Below, piece after piece: positions 34,007 to 43,425 of a DNA stretch of 64,000 nucleotides. The notes under the pieces are model-generated. The model had not been told where the DNA came from, did no database searches, and saw only the letters and a program-made list of their open reading frames with translations. This stretch comes from Nocardia pneumoniae NBRC 100136 (GTDB taxonomy: Bacteria > Actinomycetota > Actinomycetes > Mycobacteriales > Mycobacteriaceae). The number at the start of each line of letters is the position of its first letter. Position 1 is the first letter of the stretch. The translations under genes and the position numbers were made by a program. The stretch lies in assembly GCF_000308755.1 (NCBI RefSeq), contig NZ_BAGF01000050.1, positions 49,511 to 113,510 of the forward strand, read 5' to 3'.

Positions 34007-35350
34007 TCACCCTCGGACGATGCGGCGCAATTTGTCGACTCGGGGGCCGATCTCGCGTTCGTGGCCGTGGTCGGTCGGGTGGTAGTAGTCGACGCCGACC
34101 AGTTCGTCGGGCGGGTATTGCTGGGCCAGCACGCCGTCCTTGTCGTCGTGCGGGTATCGGTAGCCCTGCGCGTTGCCGAGCGCGGCCGCGCCCGGGTAGT
34201 GGCCGTCGCGCAGGTGCGGCGGGACCGCGCCCGCCTTCCCCGCCGCGACGTCGGCCATGGCCGCGCCGATCGCGGCCACGACGGCGCCGGACTTCGGCGC
34301 GGTCGCCAGGTGGATCGTCGCCTGCGCGAGCGCGAGCCGTCCCTCGGGCAGTCCGACCATCTGCACCACCTGCGCGGCGGCGGTGGCCGTCTGCAACGCC
34401 ATCGGATCGGCCATGCCGATGTCCTCGCTCGCGTGGATCATCAGCCTGCGCGCGATGAAGCGCGGGTCCTCGCCCGCGCTCAGCATCCGGGCCAGGTAGT
34501 GCAGCGCGGCGTCGACGTCCGAGCCGCGGATCGACTTGATGAACGCGCTGATCACGTCGTAATGCTGGTCGCCGGCCCGGTCGTAGCGGACCGCGGCCTT
34601 GTCCACGCTGGCCTCGACCAGGTCCACGTCGACGGTGCCGTCGAGCGAGGATTCGGCCGAGGCTTCCAGCGCGGTCAGCGCCCGCCGGGCGTCGCCACCC
34701 GCGATCCGGACTAGGTGGTCGAGCGCGGCGTCGGTGACGGTGTACGCGCCGTCGAGCCCGCGCGGGTCGGCGATCGCGCGGGTGAGCACCACGCGGATAT
34801 CGGCGTCGGTGAGCGAGCGCAGTTGCAGCACCAGCGAGCGCGACAGCAGCGGCGACACCACCGAGAACGACGGATTCTCGGTGGTCGCGCCGACCAGCAG
34901 GACGATCCGGTTCTCCACCGCGGCGAGCAGCGCGTCCTGCTGGGTCTTGGAGAAACGATGCACTTCATCGATGAACAGCACGGTCTGCTCGCCCGCCGAC
35001 ACCCTGCGACGGGCCATATCGATGACCGCGCGAACCTCCTTGACACCGGCCGAGAGCGCCGAGAGCGCCTCGAAACGACGGCCGGTCGCCTGGGAGATGA
35101 GCGCGGCGAGAGTGGTCTTCCCGGTGCCGGGCGGGCCGTACAGCAGCACCGACGCCGCACCGGAGCCCTCGATCAGCCTGCGCAGCGGAGAGCCGTGGCC
35201 GAGCAGATGCTGCTGCCCGACGACTTCCTCCAGCGTGGCGGGACGCATCCGGACCGCCAGCGGCGCGCCCGCGTCCCTGCGCACCACCGTGTCGATCGAG
35301 TGCTCCGCGGGCACCGCTGCCCCGGGCACGTCGAACAAGCCATCGCTCAC
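34007..35350 (-). CDS. rarA: Replication-associated recombination protein A (MgsA/WRNIP1-type ATPase)
   Basis: A 447-residue AAA+ clamp-loader-like ATPase acting at stalled forks. Walker A GPPGTGKTT is at 72-80, Walker B VLFIDEVH at 124-131, and sensor-1-like GATTENPSF follows. The C-terminal tetramerisation half ends with YPHDDKDGVLAQQYPPDELVG and YYHPTDHGHEREI, typical of RarA. ATG start; GC-rich repeated tetramers lie just upstream. Confidence 0.95.
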   Translation of the reverse strand: MSDGLFDVPGAAVPAEHSIDTVVRRDAGAPLAVRMRPATLEEVVGQQHLLGHGSPLRRLIEGSGAASVLLYGPPGTGKTTLAALISQATGRRFEALSALSAGVKEVRAVIDMARRRVSAGEQTVLFIDEVHRFSKTQQDALLAAVENRIVLLVGATTENPSFSVVSPLLSRSLVLQLRSLTDADIRVVLTRAIADPRGLDGAYTVTDAALDHLVRIAGGDARRALTALEASAESSLDGTVDVDLVEASVDKAAVRYDRAGDQHYDVISAFIKSIRGSDVDAALHYLARMLSAGEDPRFIARRLMIHASEDIGMADPMALQTATAAAQVVQMVGLPEGRLALAQATIHLATAPKSGAVVAAIGAAMADVAAGKAGAVPPHLRDGHYPGAAALGNAQGYRYPHDDKDGVLAQQYPPDELVGVDYYHPTDHGHEREIGPRVDKLRRIVRG

Positions 35351-35400
35351 GACCGCGCCTCGCTGGCGGGGGGCTCCGTCGTGCGCGAATGCGCGCTGTG

Positions 35401-35430
35401 TCCTCGCTTCACTCGCTGACGCTCGCTCAC
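35401..35430. repeat. GC-rich repeated-tetramer (REP-like) patch upstream of rarA
   Basis: TCCTCGCTTCACTCGCTGAC then GCTCGCTCAC consists of four degenerate copies of CTCGCT/ACTCGCT. Similar palindromic patches are scattered between genes in nocardioform genomes from general knowledge. It lies in the 220-bp divergent gap (35351-35570) between rarA and the phosphatase gene, which otherwise shows no gene. Confidence 0.3.
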
Positions 35431-35570
35431 GAAAGGTACGTTACCGAGCCACACTGACAGCACCGCATGCCCTTGCCTGAACCATCGCGGTTCGAGCCGC
35501 CGCGCGAGTCCGGGCCCCGTCCCCTAGGCCGAGTTGCGTGTCGTCGGTCGTTCGGATGTGATCAACACCC

Positions 35571-37226
35571 GTGACCGAAAACGTGCTCGTTTCAGATCCC
35601 GGTTCCCTCGGGAGTTTCGCTCGCCGCACCCTGCTCCGTGGTGGCGCGGCCGCAGCCACGGCCACCGCGGTATTCGGCGCCGGACGCGCGAGCGCCGCGA
35701 CACCTGTGTTCCGCCACGGCGTGGCCTCGGGCGATCCGCTCCCCGACGGCGTGATCATCTGGACCCGGGTCACCGTCTCCGACGCCGCGACGCCCGGCTC
35801 CGGCGTCGGCGCCCCGGCGAGCGTGCGCTGGGAAGTCGCCACGGACGATCGGTTCGCCGCGGTCGCCGCCTCCGGTACCGCGACGGCGAGCGCAGAATCC
35901 GATCACACCGTCAAGATCGACGTCTCGGGTCTCGCGCCGGGAGCCGAGTACTTCTACCGCTTCAGCGCGCTCGGTGAGACCTCGCCGGTCGGCCGCACGA
36001 AGACCGCGCCCGCCGCCGCGGATTCGCCCGAGCGCCTCCGGTTCGGGGTCGTCTCGTGCTCGAACTGGGAGGCCGGATACTTCGGCGCCTACCGTCATCT
36101 GGCCGCGCGTTCCGACTTGGACGCGATCGTGCACCTGGGCGACTACATCTACGAGTACGGCCCCGGCAAGTACGGCGGCCGCACCGGCGCGGTACGAGCG
36201 CACGAGCCTTCCAACGAAATCGTCACCCTGGCCGACTACCGCATACGCCATGCGCAGTACAAGACCGATCCCGATCTGCTCGACCTGCACGCCGCACTGC
36301 CGTTCATCTGCACCTGGGACGATCACGAGTCGGCGGACAACTCCTGGTCCGGCGGCGCGAACAACCACGACCCCGCGACCGAGGGCAGCTGGGCCGACCG
36401 GCGAGCCGCGTCCGCACAGGCCTACTTGGAGTGGATGCCGGTCCGGGCGGCCGGTTCCGGCCCGCAGGCGCGCATCTACCGCAGGCTGCGCTTCGGCACC
36501 CTGGCCGAACTCGCCATGCTGGATTTGCGCAGCTATCGCGACCAAGAGCCGAAGCGGGGAGCGGGCTGGCGGGAGGCCGACAACCCGGCGCGCACGATCA
36601 CCGGCAAGGCTCAGATGGAGTGGCTGACCGCCGGCCTGACCTCGGCGCCGGTGCGGTGGAAGCTGGTGGGCAACTCGGTGATGATCGCCCCGCTGGTCTT
36701 CCCGCCACTGGAACCGGCCACCACGGCGGCGATCACCAGCACCATGGGCATCCCGCAGTCCGGCCTGTCACCGAACGGCGACCAGTGGGACGGCTACACC
36801 GCCGATCGCGCCCGCCTGTTCCAGGCGATCGTCCAGCAGCAGATCTCCGACGTGGTCTTCCTGACCGGCGACATCCATTCCTCGTGGGCGGCGGACCTGC
36901 CCGTGAACGCGGCGAACTATCCGGGTGGCGCCACGGTGGGCGCCGAGTTCGTCGTGCCGTCGGTGACCTCGACCAGTATCGGCGACATGGTCCAGGCGAA
37001 CACCGCGCCGATCGCGGAATCGATCAAGGCGGTCAACCACCATCTGCGCTATGCCGAACTGGATTCGCACGGATACGGCGTGCTGGAGGTCACCGCGGAC
37101 CACGCGCAGATGGACTGGTACTACCTGCTGAACGTGGCGGACCCGACTTCCGCTGTCCGCCATGGCGCTTCGTTCGCTGTCCGCTCGGGCGGGCGGATCG
37201 AGCCACGGCAGATTCCGCTCGGCTGA
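35571..37226 (+). CDS. Tat-exported PhoD-like alkaline phosphatase
   Basis: A 551-residue secreted phosphodiesterase/phosphatase. The Tat signal has RRTLLRG (18-24), a hydrophobic stretch, and a likely cut after GRASA (residue 42). A PhoD N-terminal domain (FRHGVASGDPLPDGVIIWTRV) precedes the metallophosphatase domain with HLGDYIYEYG, FICTWDDHE and FLTGDIHSSWA, the metal ligands. GTG start at 35571. It probably releases phosphate from organic phosphodiesters outside the cell. No Pho box was identified. Confidence 0.93.
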   Translation: MTENVLVSDPGSLGSFARRTLLRGGAAAATATAVFGAGRASAATPVFRHGVASGDPLPDGVIIWTRVTVSDAATPGSGVGAPASVRWEVATDDRFAAVAASGTATASAESDHTVKIDVSGLAPGAEYFYRFSALGETSPVGRTKTAPAAADSPERLRFGVVSCSNWEAGYFGAYRHLAARSDLDAIVHLGDYIYEYGPGKYGGRTGAVRAHEPSNEIVTLADYRIRHAQYKTDPDLLDLHAALPFICTWDDHESADNSWSGGANNHDPATEGSWADRRAASAQAYLEWMPVRAAGSGPQARIYRRLRFGTLAELAMLDLRSYRDQEPKRGAGWREADNPARTITGKAQMEWLTAGLTSAPVRWKLVGNSVMIAPLVFPPLEPATTAAITSTMGIPQSGLSPNGDQWDGYTADRARLFQAIVQQQISDVVFLTGDIHSSWAADLPVNAANYPGGATVGAEFVVPSVTSTSIGDMVQANTAPIAESIKAVNHHLRYAELDSHGYGVLEVTADHAQMDWYYLLNVADPTSAVRHGASFAVRSGGRIEPRQIPLG

Positions 37227-37249
37227 CGGGCAGCCCCCGAGTTCGACGA

Positions 37250-37282
37250 GTCCAGCCCTCGCCCGTGCCGCGAGTGCTGGAC
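37250..37282. terminator. Bidirectional terminator after the PhoD-like gene
   Basis: GTCCAGC-C-CTCGC-(7)-GCGAG-T-GCTGGAC forms a 12-bp stem with one internal mismatch in the 70-bp gap between convergent genes ending at 37226 and 37297. Confidence 0.75.
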
Positions 37283-37296
37283 GAGTTCGGCCGGAC

Positions 37297-38466
37297 CTAG
37301 TCCGACCAGCGCTCTTCCAGCCTCGCCGAGACGTCCTCGGCGAAGTCGCCGACGATGTCGTCGCCGGTGCACCTGGCGTCCTCGGCGAGCGCGGCCCAGC
37401 GGTTGATCAGGGCCGCCGAGCGCGGCACCGACAGCCCGTGCTCCCTGGCGGCCGCGATGCGCGTGTGATCGGCGGGCAGGAACCAGTAGGTGGACAGCCA
37501 GACCCAGATCAGCCGGGCTTCGAGGATCCGCTCGGCGAGCAGGTCGTCGTCGGCCAGCGCGGGCCACACGCCCACCACCTCGGCGCGCCATGCCTCCACC
37601 ATCTGCCTGGCGCGCTCACGGGAGAGTTCGACATCGCACAGGCAGCCGGGGAAGGACACCAGCGCGTAGGCGATGTCCAGGGTGGCGTCGCGGAACCCGC
37701 CCCACTCGTAGTCGAGGAAGCGAGCGCCCTCCTCGTTCAAGATCACATTGTCCGGGCACAGGTCCGACGGGCTGAACGCGCGGAAGCGGCCCGCGGAGTA
37801 CAGCCGATTACCGCGCACGATCCGCTCGGCGATCTCCCCCGGCACCTCGATGCCCAGTTCGCGCTGCAGCATCCCGGGCACCTCGGCGATCGCCGTCTCG
37901 GCCTGCTGCGCGATGCCGTCCACCCGGTGCACCACCTCGACCCGCCGCAGCAGGGCGACGAAGTCCGCCTCGCGGCCGACGGTGGCGGCGTGCATCCGGC
38001 CCAGCGCCTGCGCGAACGCCATCAGCGCGTTGCGGGCGGCCGGCTCGGCACCGGACTGCAACACCGCGGTGAGCAGGGAATTCTCCCCCAGGTCGCTGAG
38101 AATCAGCAATCGATCGGGCAGGCTGTGGGCGACCAGGTACGCACCCGGCCGCTGTTCCCGGCTGAGCGCGGTGGTGAACTGATACGACACGGTCTCACGG
38201 AGAAACGCGGAGTCGATGCTGGCGACGCCGGGCGCGAGGCCGCCGGTCCGGCGATCCTGTGCGGCCCCGCGGACCTGCTTGATGATCAGGGTTCGCGGCA
38301 ACGAGAAGGCGTTTTCCGACACACGCACACGTAGGACCGTCGTCCTACCACTACCGCTGAGTTCGATCGGATCGCTCAGCTTTACCGGAGCACCCATTCG
38401 CTTTGTGAGCAACTGCTGCGCTGCGGACACGACTTCGGCGGCGCGTTCGGCCAATAGTGCGGTCAT
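37297..38466 (-). CDS. Aminoglycoside-phosphotransferase-fold kinase
   Basis: A 389-residue APH/choline-kinase-fold protein. The catalytic loop reads FSPSDLCPDN (231-240) with D235 and N240 kept; the magnesium-binding DYE is at 252-254. The usual HGD is changed to PSD, so the loop histidine is lost. LPRTLIIKQVRG (57-66) holds the ATP lysine. The substrate may be a small alcohol or sugar rather than a drug. Divergent from the Pro-rich membrane protein. Confidence 0.8.
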   Translation of the reverse strand: MTALLAERAAEVVSAAQQLLTKRMGAPVKLSDPIELSGSGRTTVLRVRVSENAFSLPRTLIIKQVRGAAQDRRTGGLAPGVASIDSAFLRETVSYQFTTALSREQRPGAYLVAHSLPDRLLILSDLGENSLLTAVLQSGAEPAARNALMAFAQALGRMHAATVGREADFVALLRRVEVVHRVDGIAQQAETAIAEVPGMLQRELGIEVPGEIAERIVRGNRLYSAGRFRAFSPSDLCPDNVILNEEGARFLDYEWGGFRDATLDIAYALVSFPGCLCDVELSRERARQMVEAWRAEVVGVWPALADDDLLAERILEARLIWVWLSTYWFLPADHTRIAAAREHGLSVPRSAALINRWAALAEDARCTGDDIVGDFAEDVSARLEERWSD

Positions 38467-38572
38467 CGCCTCTCAAGTTACTCGCATCCGGTCACTTCTA
38501 GCGAGCGGTTACACAACCTTTCCGCGTCGCCCGGCGTGTCTTCGGCAAGGTCGGAGGGCGAAGGCCGGTTGC

Positions 38573-38601
38573 TTGACACCTTTACACCCGTCGGGTTTTC
38601 T
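38573..38601 (+). promoter_or_regulatory. Candidate promoter of the Pro-rich membrane protein gene
   Basis: A perfect TTGACA (38573-38578), then 17 bp, then TTTTCT (38596-38601), 55 bases before the ATG. The -35 is consensus and the -10 is weak. Confidence 0.45.
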
Positions 38602-38656
38602 CATCGTCAACTGCCCTGCGCCACATCGCAAACCAGTTGAGTGGAAAGGTCTTCGC

Positions 38657-39625
38657 ATGACCGAAACCCCGCCTCCCGCACCGAAATCAGCTGGCGGCGC
38701 CCCCTCCCCGGACGACGACCAGCGCTTCGCCGCGCGGCCAGGGCAGCATGAGAGCGCCGACCCACGGACGCCGGGTCCAGGGACCGGCCAGGCCCGCCAC
38801 GAGATGGCGGGCTCGGCCGGATATCCGCAGTTCCAGGGCCCCGGCGCCGCGCAATACGGCAGCGAACCGCTGGAACCGCCGCCGCCGGTGGACGCACCGC
38901 ACCCCAGCTACGGCCCACCGGGCACCGGGCCGGGCTGGACGCCGTCCGGCCCGGCGGCAACGCAGCAGCCGGTCTACGGCTATCAGCAGGTTCCCGCCGG
39001 TCCCAGCACACTGGACGTCGGCCGGGCGCTCAGCTATGGCTGGGCGAAGTTCCGGGCCAACCCGGGCCCGTGGGTCGGGGTGACCGCGGGAGGCGTGGTC
39101 GTCTATCTGGCGTTCGTGCTCGTCGTGCAACTCACCGACCCGACGACCATGCTGCCGCTACTGCTCGTCTTCCTGGCGGTCATGGCCGCGGTGTGGTTGT
39201 TGCAGTCGGCCATGGTGCGCGGCGCGCTGTACGAAACCGACGGCACACCACCGCCATTCGGCGCGTACTTTCGCTTCTTGAACGCGGGAAACGTACTGCT
39301 CACCGCGCTGCTGGCATTCCTGCTGACGTTTCTCGGCTCGGCGATCTGCCTGATCCCGGGTCTGATCGCCGGCTGGCTGTGCATGTTCTCGCTGCACTTC
39401 GTCGTCGATCAGGATCAGGGCCCGTTCGAGGCGCTGAAGTCCAGCTTCAGCCTGGTCGTCGCCAACGCCTGGCAGGTCCTGCTGCTGGCGCTGGCGGTGC
39501 TGGTGGTGACCTTCCTGGGGCTGCTGCTGTGCGGTCTCGGCCTGCTGGTCGCGGGCCCGGTCGCCACCATCGCCGTGACCTACGCCTACCGCACGCTCAC
39601 CGGCGGCACCGTCGCCGCGGTGTGA
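38657..39625 (+). CDS. Pro/Gly-rich multi-pass membrane protein
   Basis: A 322-residue protein. Residues 1-120 are Pro/Gly/Gln-rich and unstructured (PPPVDAPHPSYGPPGTGPG). Residues 130-322 contain about four or five long membrane segments with the LSYGWAKFRANPGPWVGV entry common to this family. It matches by position and composition the M. tuberculosis Rv2560 protein beside rarA. GGAAAGG lies 8 bases before the ATG. Function unknown. Confidence 0.8.
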   Translation: MTETPPPAPKSAGGAPSPDDDQRFAARPGQHESADPRTPGPGTGQARHEMAGSAGYPQFQGPGAAQYGSEPLEPPPPVDAPHPSYGPPGTGPGWTPSGPAATQQPVYGYQQVPAGPSTLDVGRALSYGWAKFRANPGPWVGVTAGGVVVYLAFVLVVQLTDPTTMLPLLLVFLAVMAAVWLLQSAMVRGALYETDGTPPPFGAYFRFLNAGNVLLTALLAFLLTFLGSAICLIPGLIAGWLCMFSLHFVVDQDQGPFEALKSSFSLVVANAWQVLLLALAVLVVTFLGLLLCGLGLLVAGPVATIAVTYAYRTLTGGTVAAV

Positions 39626-39673
39626 ACCGGGCGCTCAGGACCGGCCTCGCCGCCGAACGGAACCGGAACTCGC

Positions 39674-41446
39674 TCAGCCCTTCTGCTGACCCGGCTTGAC
39701 GTCGAGGCCCGCTTCCTTGCGCTGCAGCTCGGTGATCGGGGCGGGCGCGTCGGTCAACGGGTCGACGCCGCCGCCGGTCTTCGGGAACGCGATGACCTCG
39801 CGGATCGAGTCCTCCCCCGCCAGCAGGGCGGTGACCCGGTCCCAGCCGAACGCGATGCCGCCGTGCGGCGGGGCGCCGAAGGCGAAGGCGTCCAGCAGGA
39901 AGCCGAATTTCTCCTGGGCTTCCTCGTGGCTGATGCCCATCACCTTGAATACCCGCTCCTGCACGTCACGCCGGTGGATACGGATCGAGCCGCCCCCGAT
40001 TTCGTTGCCGTTGCAGACGATGTCGTAGGCGTAGGCCAGCGCGGAGTCCGGGTCGATGTCGAAGGTGTCCAGCGATTCCGGCTTCGGCGAGGTGAACGCG
40101 TGGTGCACCGCGGTCCAGGCGGAATGGCCCACGGCCACATCGCCGCTCGCGGTCGCCTCGGCGGTGGGCTCGAACAGCGGCGCGTCCACGATCCACACGA
40201 ACGACCAGGCGTCCTCGTCGATCAGCCCGACCTTGCGGGCGATCTCGACGCGCGCCGCGCCCAGCAGCCCGCGCTGCGCCTTGGCCGCGCCGGCCGCGAA
40301 GAACACGCAGTCGCCCGGCACCGCGCCGACGTGCTTGGCCAGGCCGTCGCGCTCGGCGTCGCTGAGGTTCTTGGCGACCGGACCGCCCAGCGTGCCGTCT
40401 TCGTTCACCAGGACATAGGCCAGACCCTTGGCGCCGCGCTGCTTGGCCCACTCCTGCCAGGCGTCGAGCTGGCGCCGCGGCTGGCTCGCGCCGCCGGGCA
40501 TGACGACCGCGCCGACGTACGGGGCCTGGAACACCCGGAACGGGGTGTCCTTGAAGAACTCCGTGCACTCGGTGATCTCGACACCGAAGCGCAGGTCGGG
40601 CTTGTCGGTGCCGAAGCGGCGCATGGCCTCGGCGTAGGTCATGTGCGGGATCGGCGTGGGGATCTCGTAGCCGACCAGCTTCCACAGCGCGACGAGGATC
40701 TCCTCGGCCAGCAGGATCACGTCCTCCTGCCGCACGAAACTCATCTCGATGTCGAGCTGGGTGAACTCGGGCTGGCGGTCGGCGCGGAAGTCCTCGTCGC
40801 GGTAGCAGCGGGCGATCTGGTAGTACCGCTCGATGCCGCCGACCATGAGCAATTGCTTGAACAGCTGCGGGCTCTGCGGCAGCGCGTAGAAGTTGCCCGG
40901 CTGCAGGCGGGCGGGCACCAGGAAGTCGCGCGCGCCTTCCGGGGTGGAGCGGGTCAGCGTGGGGGTCTCGACCTCGACGAACTCGTGGCGAGCCAGCACC
41001 TCGCGGGCGGCCGCGTTGACCTTCGACCGCAACCGGATGGCGTGCGCCGGACCCTCGCGGCGCAGGTCCAGGTAGCGATGCTTCAGGCGCGCTTCCTCGC
41101 CCGGCTGCTCGTCCAGCTGGAACGGCAGCGGGGCGCTCTCGTTCAGCACCTCGAGCTCGGTGACGTTCACCTCGATGGCGCCGGTCGGCAGCTCCGGGTT
41201 CTCGTTGCCGCTCGGCCGCGGTTCCACGGTGCCGGTGACGCGCACGCAGTATTCGGCGCGCAGCCGGTGCGCCTGCTCGGCCGGTGCGCCCTCGCGGAAC
41301 ACCACCTGGGCCACGCCGGACGCGTCGCGCAGATCGATGAAGATCACCCCACCGTGGTCACGCCGCCGCGCCACCCAGCCGGTGAGAGTGACGGTCAGAC
41401 CGGCATGCTCGCTTCGCAGCGAACCAGCCAAGTGGGTGCGCAGCAC
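39674..41446 (-). CDS. aspS: Aspartate--tRNA(Asp/Asn) ligase
   Basis: A 590-residue class II synthetase of the bacterial type: an OB-fold anticodon domain (TLTGWVARRRDHGGVIFIDLRDASG), core motifs including QSPQLFKQLLMVGGIERYYQIARCYRDEDFRADRQPEFTQLD, and the closing GGIAFGWDRVTALL. The GTG at 41446 has AAAGGAA 4 bases upstream and gives the normal N-terminus. Whether it also charges tRNA-Asn depends on a gatCAB set outside the window. Confidence 0.96.
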   Translation of the reverse strand: MLRTHLAGSLRSEHAGLTVTLTGWVARRRDHGGVIFIDLRDASGVAQVVFREGAPAEQAHRLRAEYCVRVTGTVEPRPSGNENPELPTGAIEVNVTELEVLNESAPLPFQLDEQPGEEARLKHRYLDLRREGPAHAIRLRSKVNAAAREVLARHEFVEVETPTLTRSTPEGARDFLVPARLQPGNFYALPQSPQLFKQLLMVGGIERYYQIARCYRDEDFRADRQPEFTQLDIEMSFVRQEDVILLAEEILVALWKLVGYEIPTPIPHMTYAEAMRRFGTDKPDLRFGVEITECTEFFKDTPFRVFQAPYVGAVVMPGGASQPRRQLDAWQEWAKQRGAKGLAYVLVNEDGTLGGPVAKNLSDAERDGLAKHVGAVPGDCVFFAAGAAKAQRGLLGAARVEIARKVGLIDEDAWSFVWIVDAPLFEPTAEATASGDVAVGHSAWTAVHHAFTSPKPESLDTFDIDPDSALAYAYDIVCNGNEIGGGSIRIHRRDVQERVFKVMGISHEEAQEKFGFLLDAFAFGAPPHGGIAFGWDRVTALLAGEDSIREVIAFPKTGGGVDPLTDAPAPITELQRKEAGLDVKPGQQKG

Positions 41447-41647
41447 GGGGTTCCTTTCGACGACTCTGGCACCGGCGCGGTGTGACCAGGTGCGGGTCCA
41501 TCGTAGTGAGACATATTCGACGAGTGGAAACCGATATCGCCACACGCGTGCCAAGCTGTATACGACTCGGCCCGTCCGGCGCTCGATACCGGTCACGGGC
41601 CACACCAGCCCCGCCCACCACGAGCGCGAGTCTTACGAGCGCCATTC

Positions 41648-41757
41648 GCGGCCCGGTTCGCGTCCGAGTGGCCGAAGCGCATGCGACGAAGTCGCGGTCT
41701 CGGCCGCTCGGACGCGAGCCTTCCCGGGCCGCGATTACGCCGCGACGCAGTCGCGGC
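41648..41757. repeat. Large inverted repeat plus second hairpin upstream of the zinc peptidase
   Basis: Arms 41648-41675 and 41700-41732 pair over about 28 bp (shared CGCGTCCGAG and GCGGCCCGG blocks) around a 24-base loop that itself contains GCGAC-GAA-GTCGC. A second perfect hairpin GCCGCGAC-GCA-GTCGCGGC sits at 41739-41757, 24 bases before the ATG. This fills much of the 335-bp gap 41447-41781 between aspS and the peptidase gene. Confidence 0.75.
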
Positions 41758-41781
41758 AAATCCGACACAGGAGCGATGACG

Positions 41782-42705
41782 ATGACCTTCAACGAGGGCA
41801 TGCAGATCGACCCGGATCGCGTATCGTCCGGCGGCCCCGGCATGGGCGGCAAACTCGCGCTGGGCGGCGGTGCGGGCGGACTCATCGTGCTGGTGCTGAC
41901 GCTGCTGCTCGGCGGCGATCCCGGCTCCGTTCTCGGCAACTTCACCGGCGCGCCGGATCAAAGCCAGACGCAGCCGGGTACCGCGGGCACGCCGAGCCAC
42001 TGCAAGACCGGCGCCGACGCCAACAAGTACCTCGACTGCCGGGTGGCGCTCACTGCCCAGAGCCTGGACGCCGTGTGGTCGGCCGAGCTGCCGAAGCAGA
42101 CCGGCAAGCGCTATGTGGAGCCGAACGTCGTGCTGTTCTCCGGCGCCGTCTCCACCGGCTGCGGCAACGCCACCAGCGAGGTGGGCCCCTTCTACTGCCC
42201 GGCCGACCGGACCGCTTACTTCGACACCAGCTTCTTCCAGGACCTCGTGGATCGCTTCGGCGCCAGTGGCGGTCCGCTCGCGCAGGAATACGTGGTGGCG
42301 CACGAATTCGGCCATCACATCCAGAATCAGCTCGGCGACATCGGCCGCGCACAGAGCGATCCGCGCGGCCCGCAGTCCGGTGCGGTGCGCACCGAGCTGC
42401 AGGCCGACTGCTACGCGGGCATCTGGGCGCATTTCGCGGACGAATTGCCCGCACCCGGCGGCGACCAGCCGTTCCTGCGGCCGCTGTCGGACAAGGACGT
42501 CGGCGACGCGCTCTCGGCGGCAGCGGCGGTCGGCGACGACCGCATCCAGCGCGCGGCGCAGGGAAGAGTGAATCCCGAAGCCTGGACCCACGGCTCCTCC
42601 GACCAGCGGCAGAAATGGTTCCTCACCGGCTACCGGACCGGTCAGGTCCGCGCTTGCGACACCTATTCGGCACCGGATCTGAACAACCCGTCCGCCTTGC
42701 GGTAA
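41782..42705 (+). CDS. Membrane-anchored neutral zinc metallopeptidase (YpfJ-like)
   Basis: A 307-residue protein with one membrane segment (about 26-44), then an extracytoplasmic domain with the zinc motif HEFGHH (174-179), preceded by the family block VVLFSGAVSTGCGNATSEVGPFYCPAD and followed by RTELQADCYAGIWAH, which supplies the third ligand. Cysteines suggest disulfides. ATG 41782 has AGGAG 8 bases upstream; ATG 41776 is too close to it. Substrates unknown. Confidence 0.88.
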   Translation: MTFNEGMQIDPDRVSSGGPGMGGKLALGGGAGGLIVLVLTLLLGGDPGSVLGNFTGAPDQSQTQPGTAGTPSHCKTGADANKYLDCRVALTAQSLDAVWSAELPKQTGKRYVEPNVVLFSGAVSTGCGNATSEVGPFYCPADRTAYFDTSFFQDLVDRFGASGGPLAQEYVVAHEFGHHIQNQLGDIGRAQSDPRGPQSGAVRTELQADCYAGIWAHFADELPAPGGDQPFLRPLSDKDVGDALSAAAAVGDDRIQRAAQGRVNPEAWTHGSSDQRQKWFLTGYRTGQVRACDTYSAPDLNNPSALR

Positions 42706-42824
42706 AACCGGATTCGATCGACGGCACCGCGCGCCGGTCGCCACCGCGAGCGACGCGCTGTCCTGGTCGACGGCAGTTCACCTGCGCCGCAGGCGAATAC
42801 GGACAGCACCGGAAGATGGGATCG

Positions 42825-43361
42825 ATGCGAGGAACGAAAGCCGTTCTGCTGGTTGTGATGCTGACCCTCGGGGTGGCTTCGGGCACGGCCGCGGCCGACC
42901 CGGCCGCCGACCGGCCCAGCGCACTACCGCCGATCGCGGCGCCACTGGCCCTGTTCACCCTGACCACCATCCCGGACGGCTGGCAGACTCGGACCGATCT
43001 ACGCCCGCAGCTGGAGATCTTCGCCGACGGCCGGGCGGTCAGCAGTCCCGACGCCGTTGCCGCCGATCGCCGCCCGGAGACGCCGCCGAAGCGGATCGAG
43101 GGCCACATCCGGCCCGATGCGCTGAAAGCCGCGGTGGCCGAGACCACCGCGCTGGCCGCCGCGGATCTCGGTGTGCCGAGGGCCGCCGACCAGAGCAGCC
43201 GGATCATCGACTACATGCCCCAGTCCGCGGCAGAGGACGTGCACCTGGTCGTGTACGCGCCCGAGGCCACCGACGGGCTCGGCGCCGAGCAGCAGGCCGC
43301 GCGCAAACGCTTCGCCGACCTCTACAAGAAACTGCTCGACGCGTTCGTCCCGGACAACTGA
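42825..43361 (+). CDS. Secreted protein of unknown family
   Basis: A 178-residue precursor. Residues 1-24 form a Sec signal peptide (TKAVLLVVMLTLGVASGTAAA) with a likely cut before DPAADRP. The mature part has FTLTTIPDGWQTRTDLRPQLEIFADGRAV, probably a small beta domain, and ends in the helix QQAARKRFADLYKKLLDAFVPDN. ATG 42816 would add 3 residues. It lies 119 bp after the zinc peptidase gene. Confidence 0.75.
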   Translation: MRGTKAVLLVVMLTLGVASGTAAADPAADRPSALPPIAAPLALFTLTTIPDGWQTRTDLRPQLEIFADGRAVSSPDAVAADRRPETPPKRIEGHIRPDALKAAVAETTALAAADLGVPRAADQSSRIIDYMPQSAAEDVHLVVYAPEATDGLGAEQQAARKRFADLYKKLLDAFVPDN

Positions 43362-43425
43362 TGACGATGCTCGGCCCGAGCGGATCACCGCCGTGCGGGC
43401 CGAGCTCGAATCGTTGTGCTCCGGA

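Noticed and set aside
42706..42824. Possible small gene between the zinc peptidase and the secreted protein
   Set aside because: No frame with a start, ribosome-binding site and stop of useful length.
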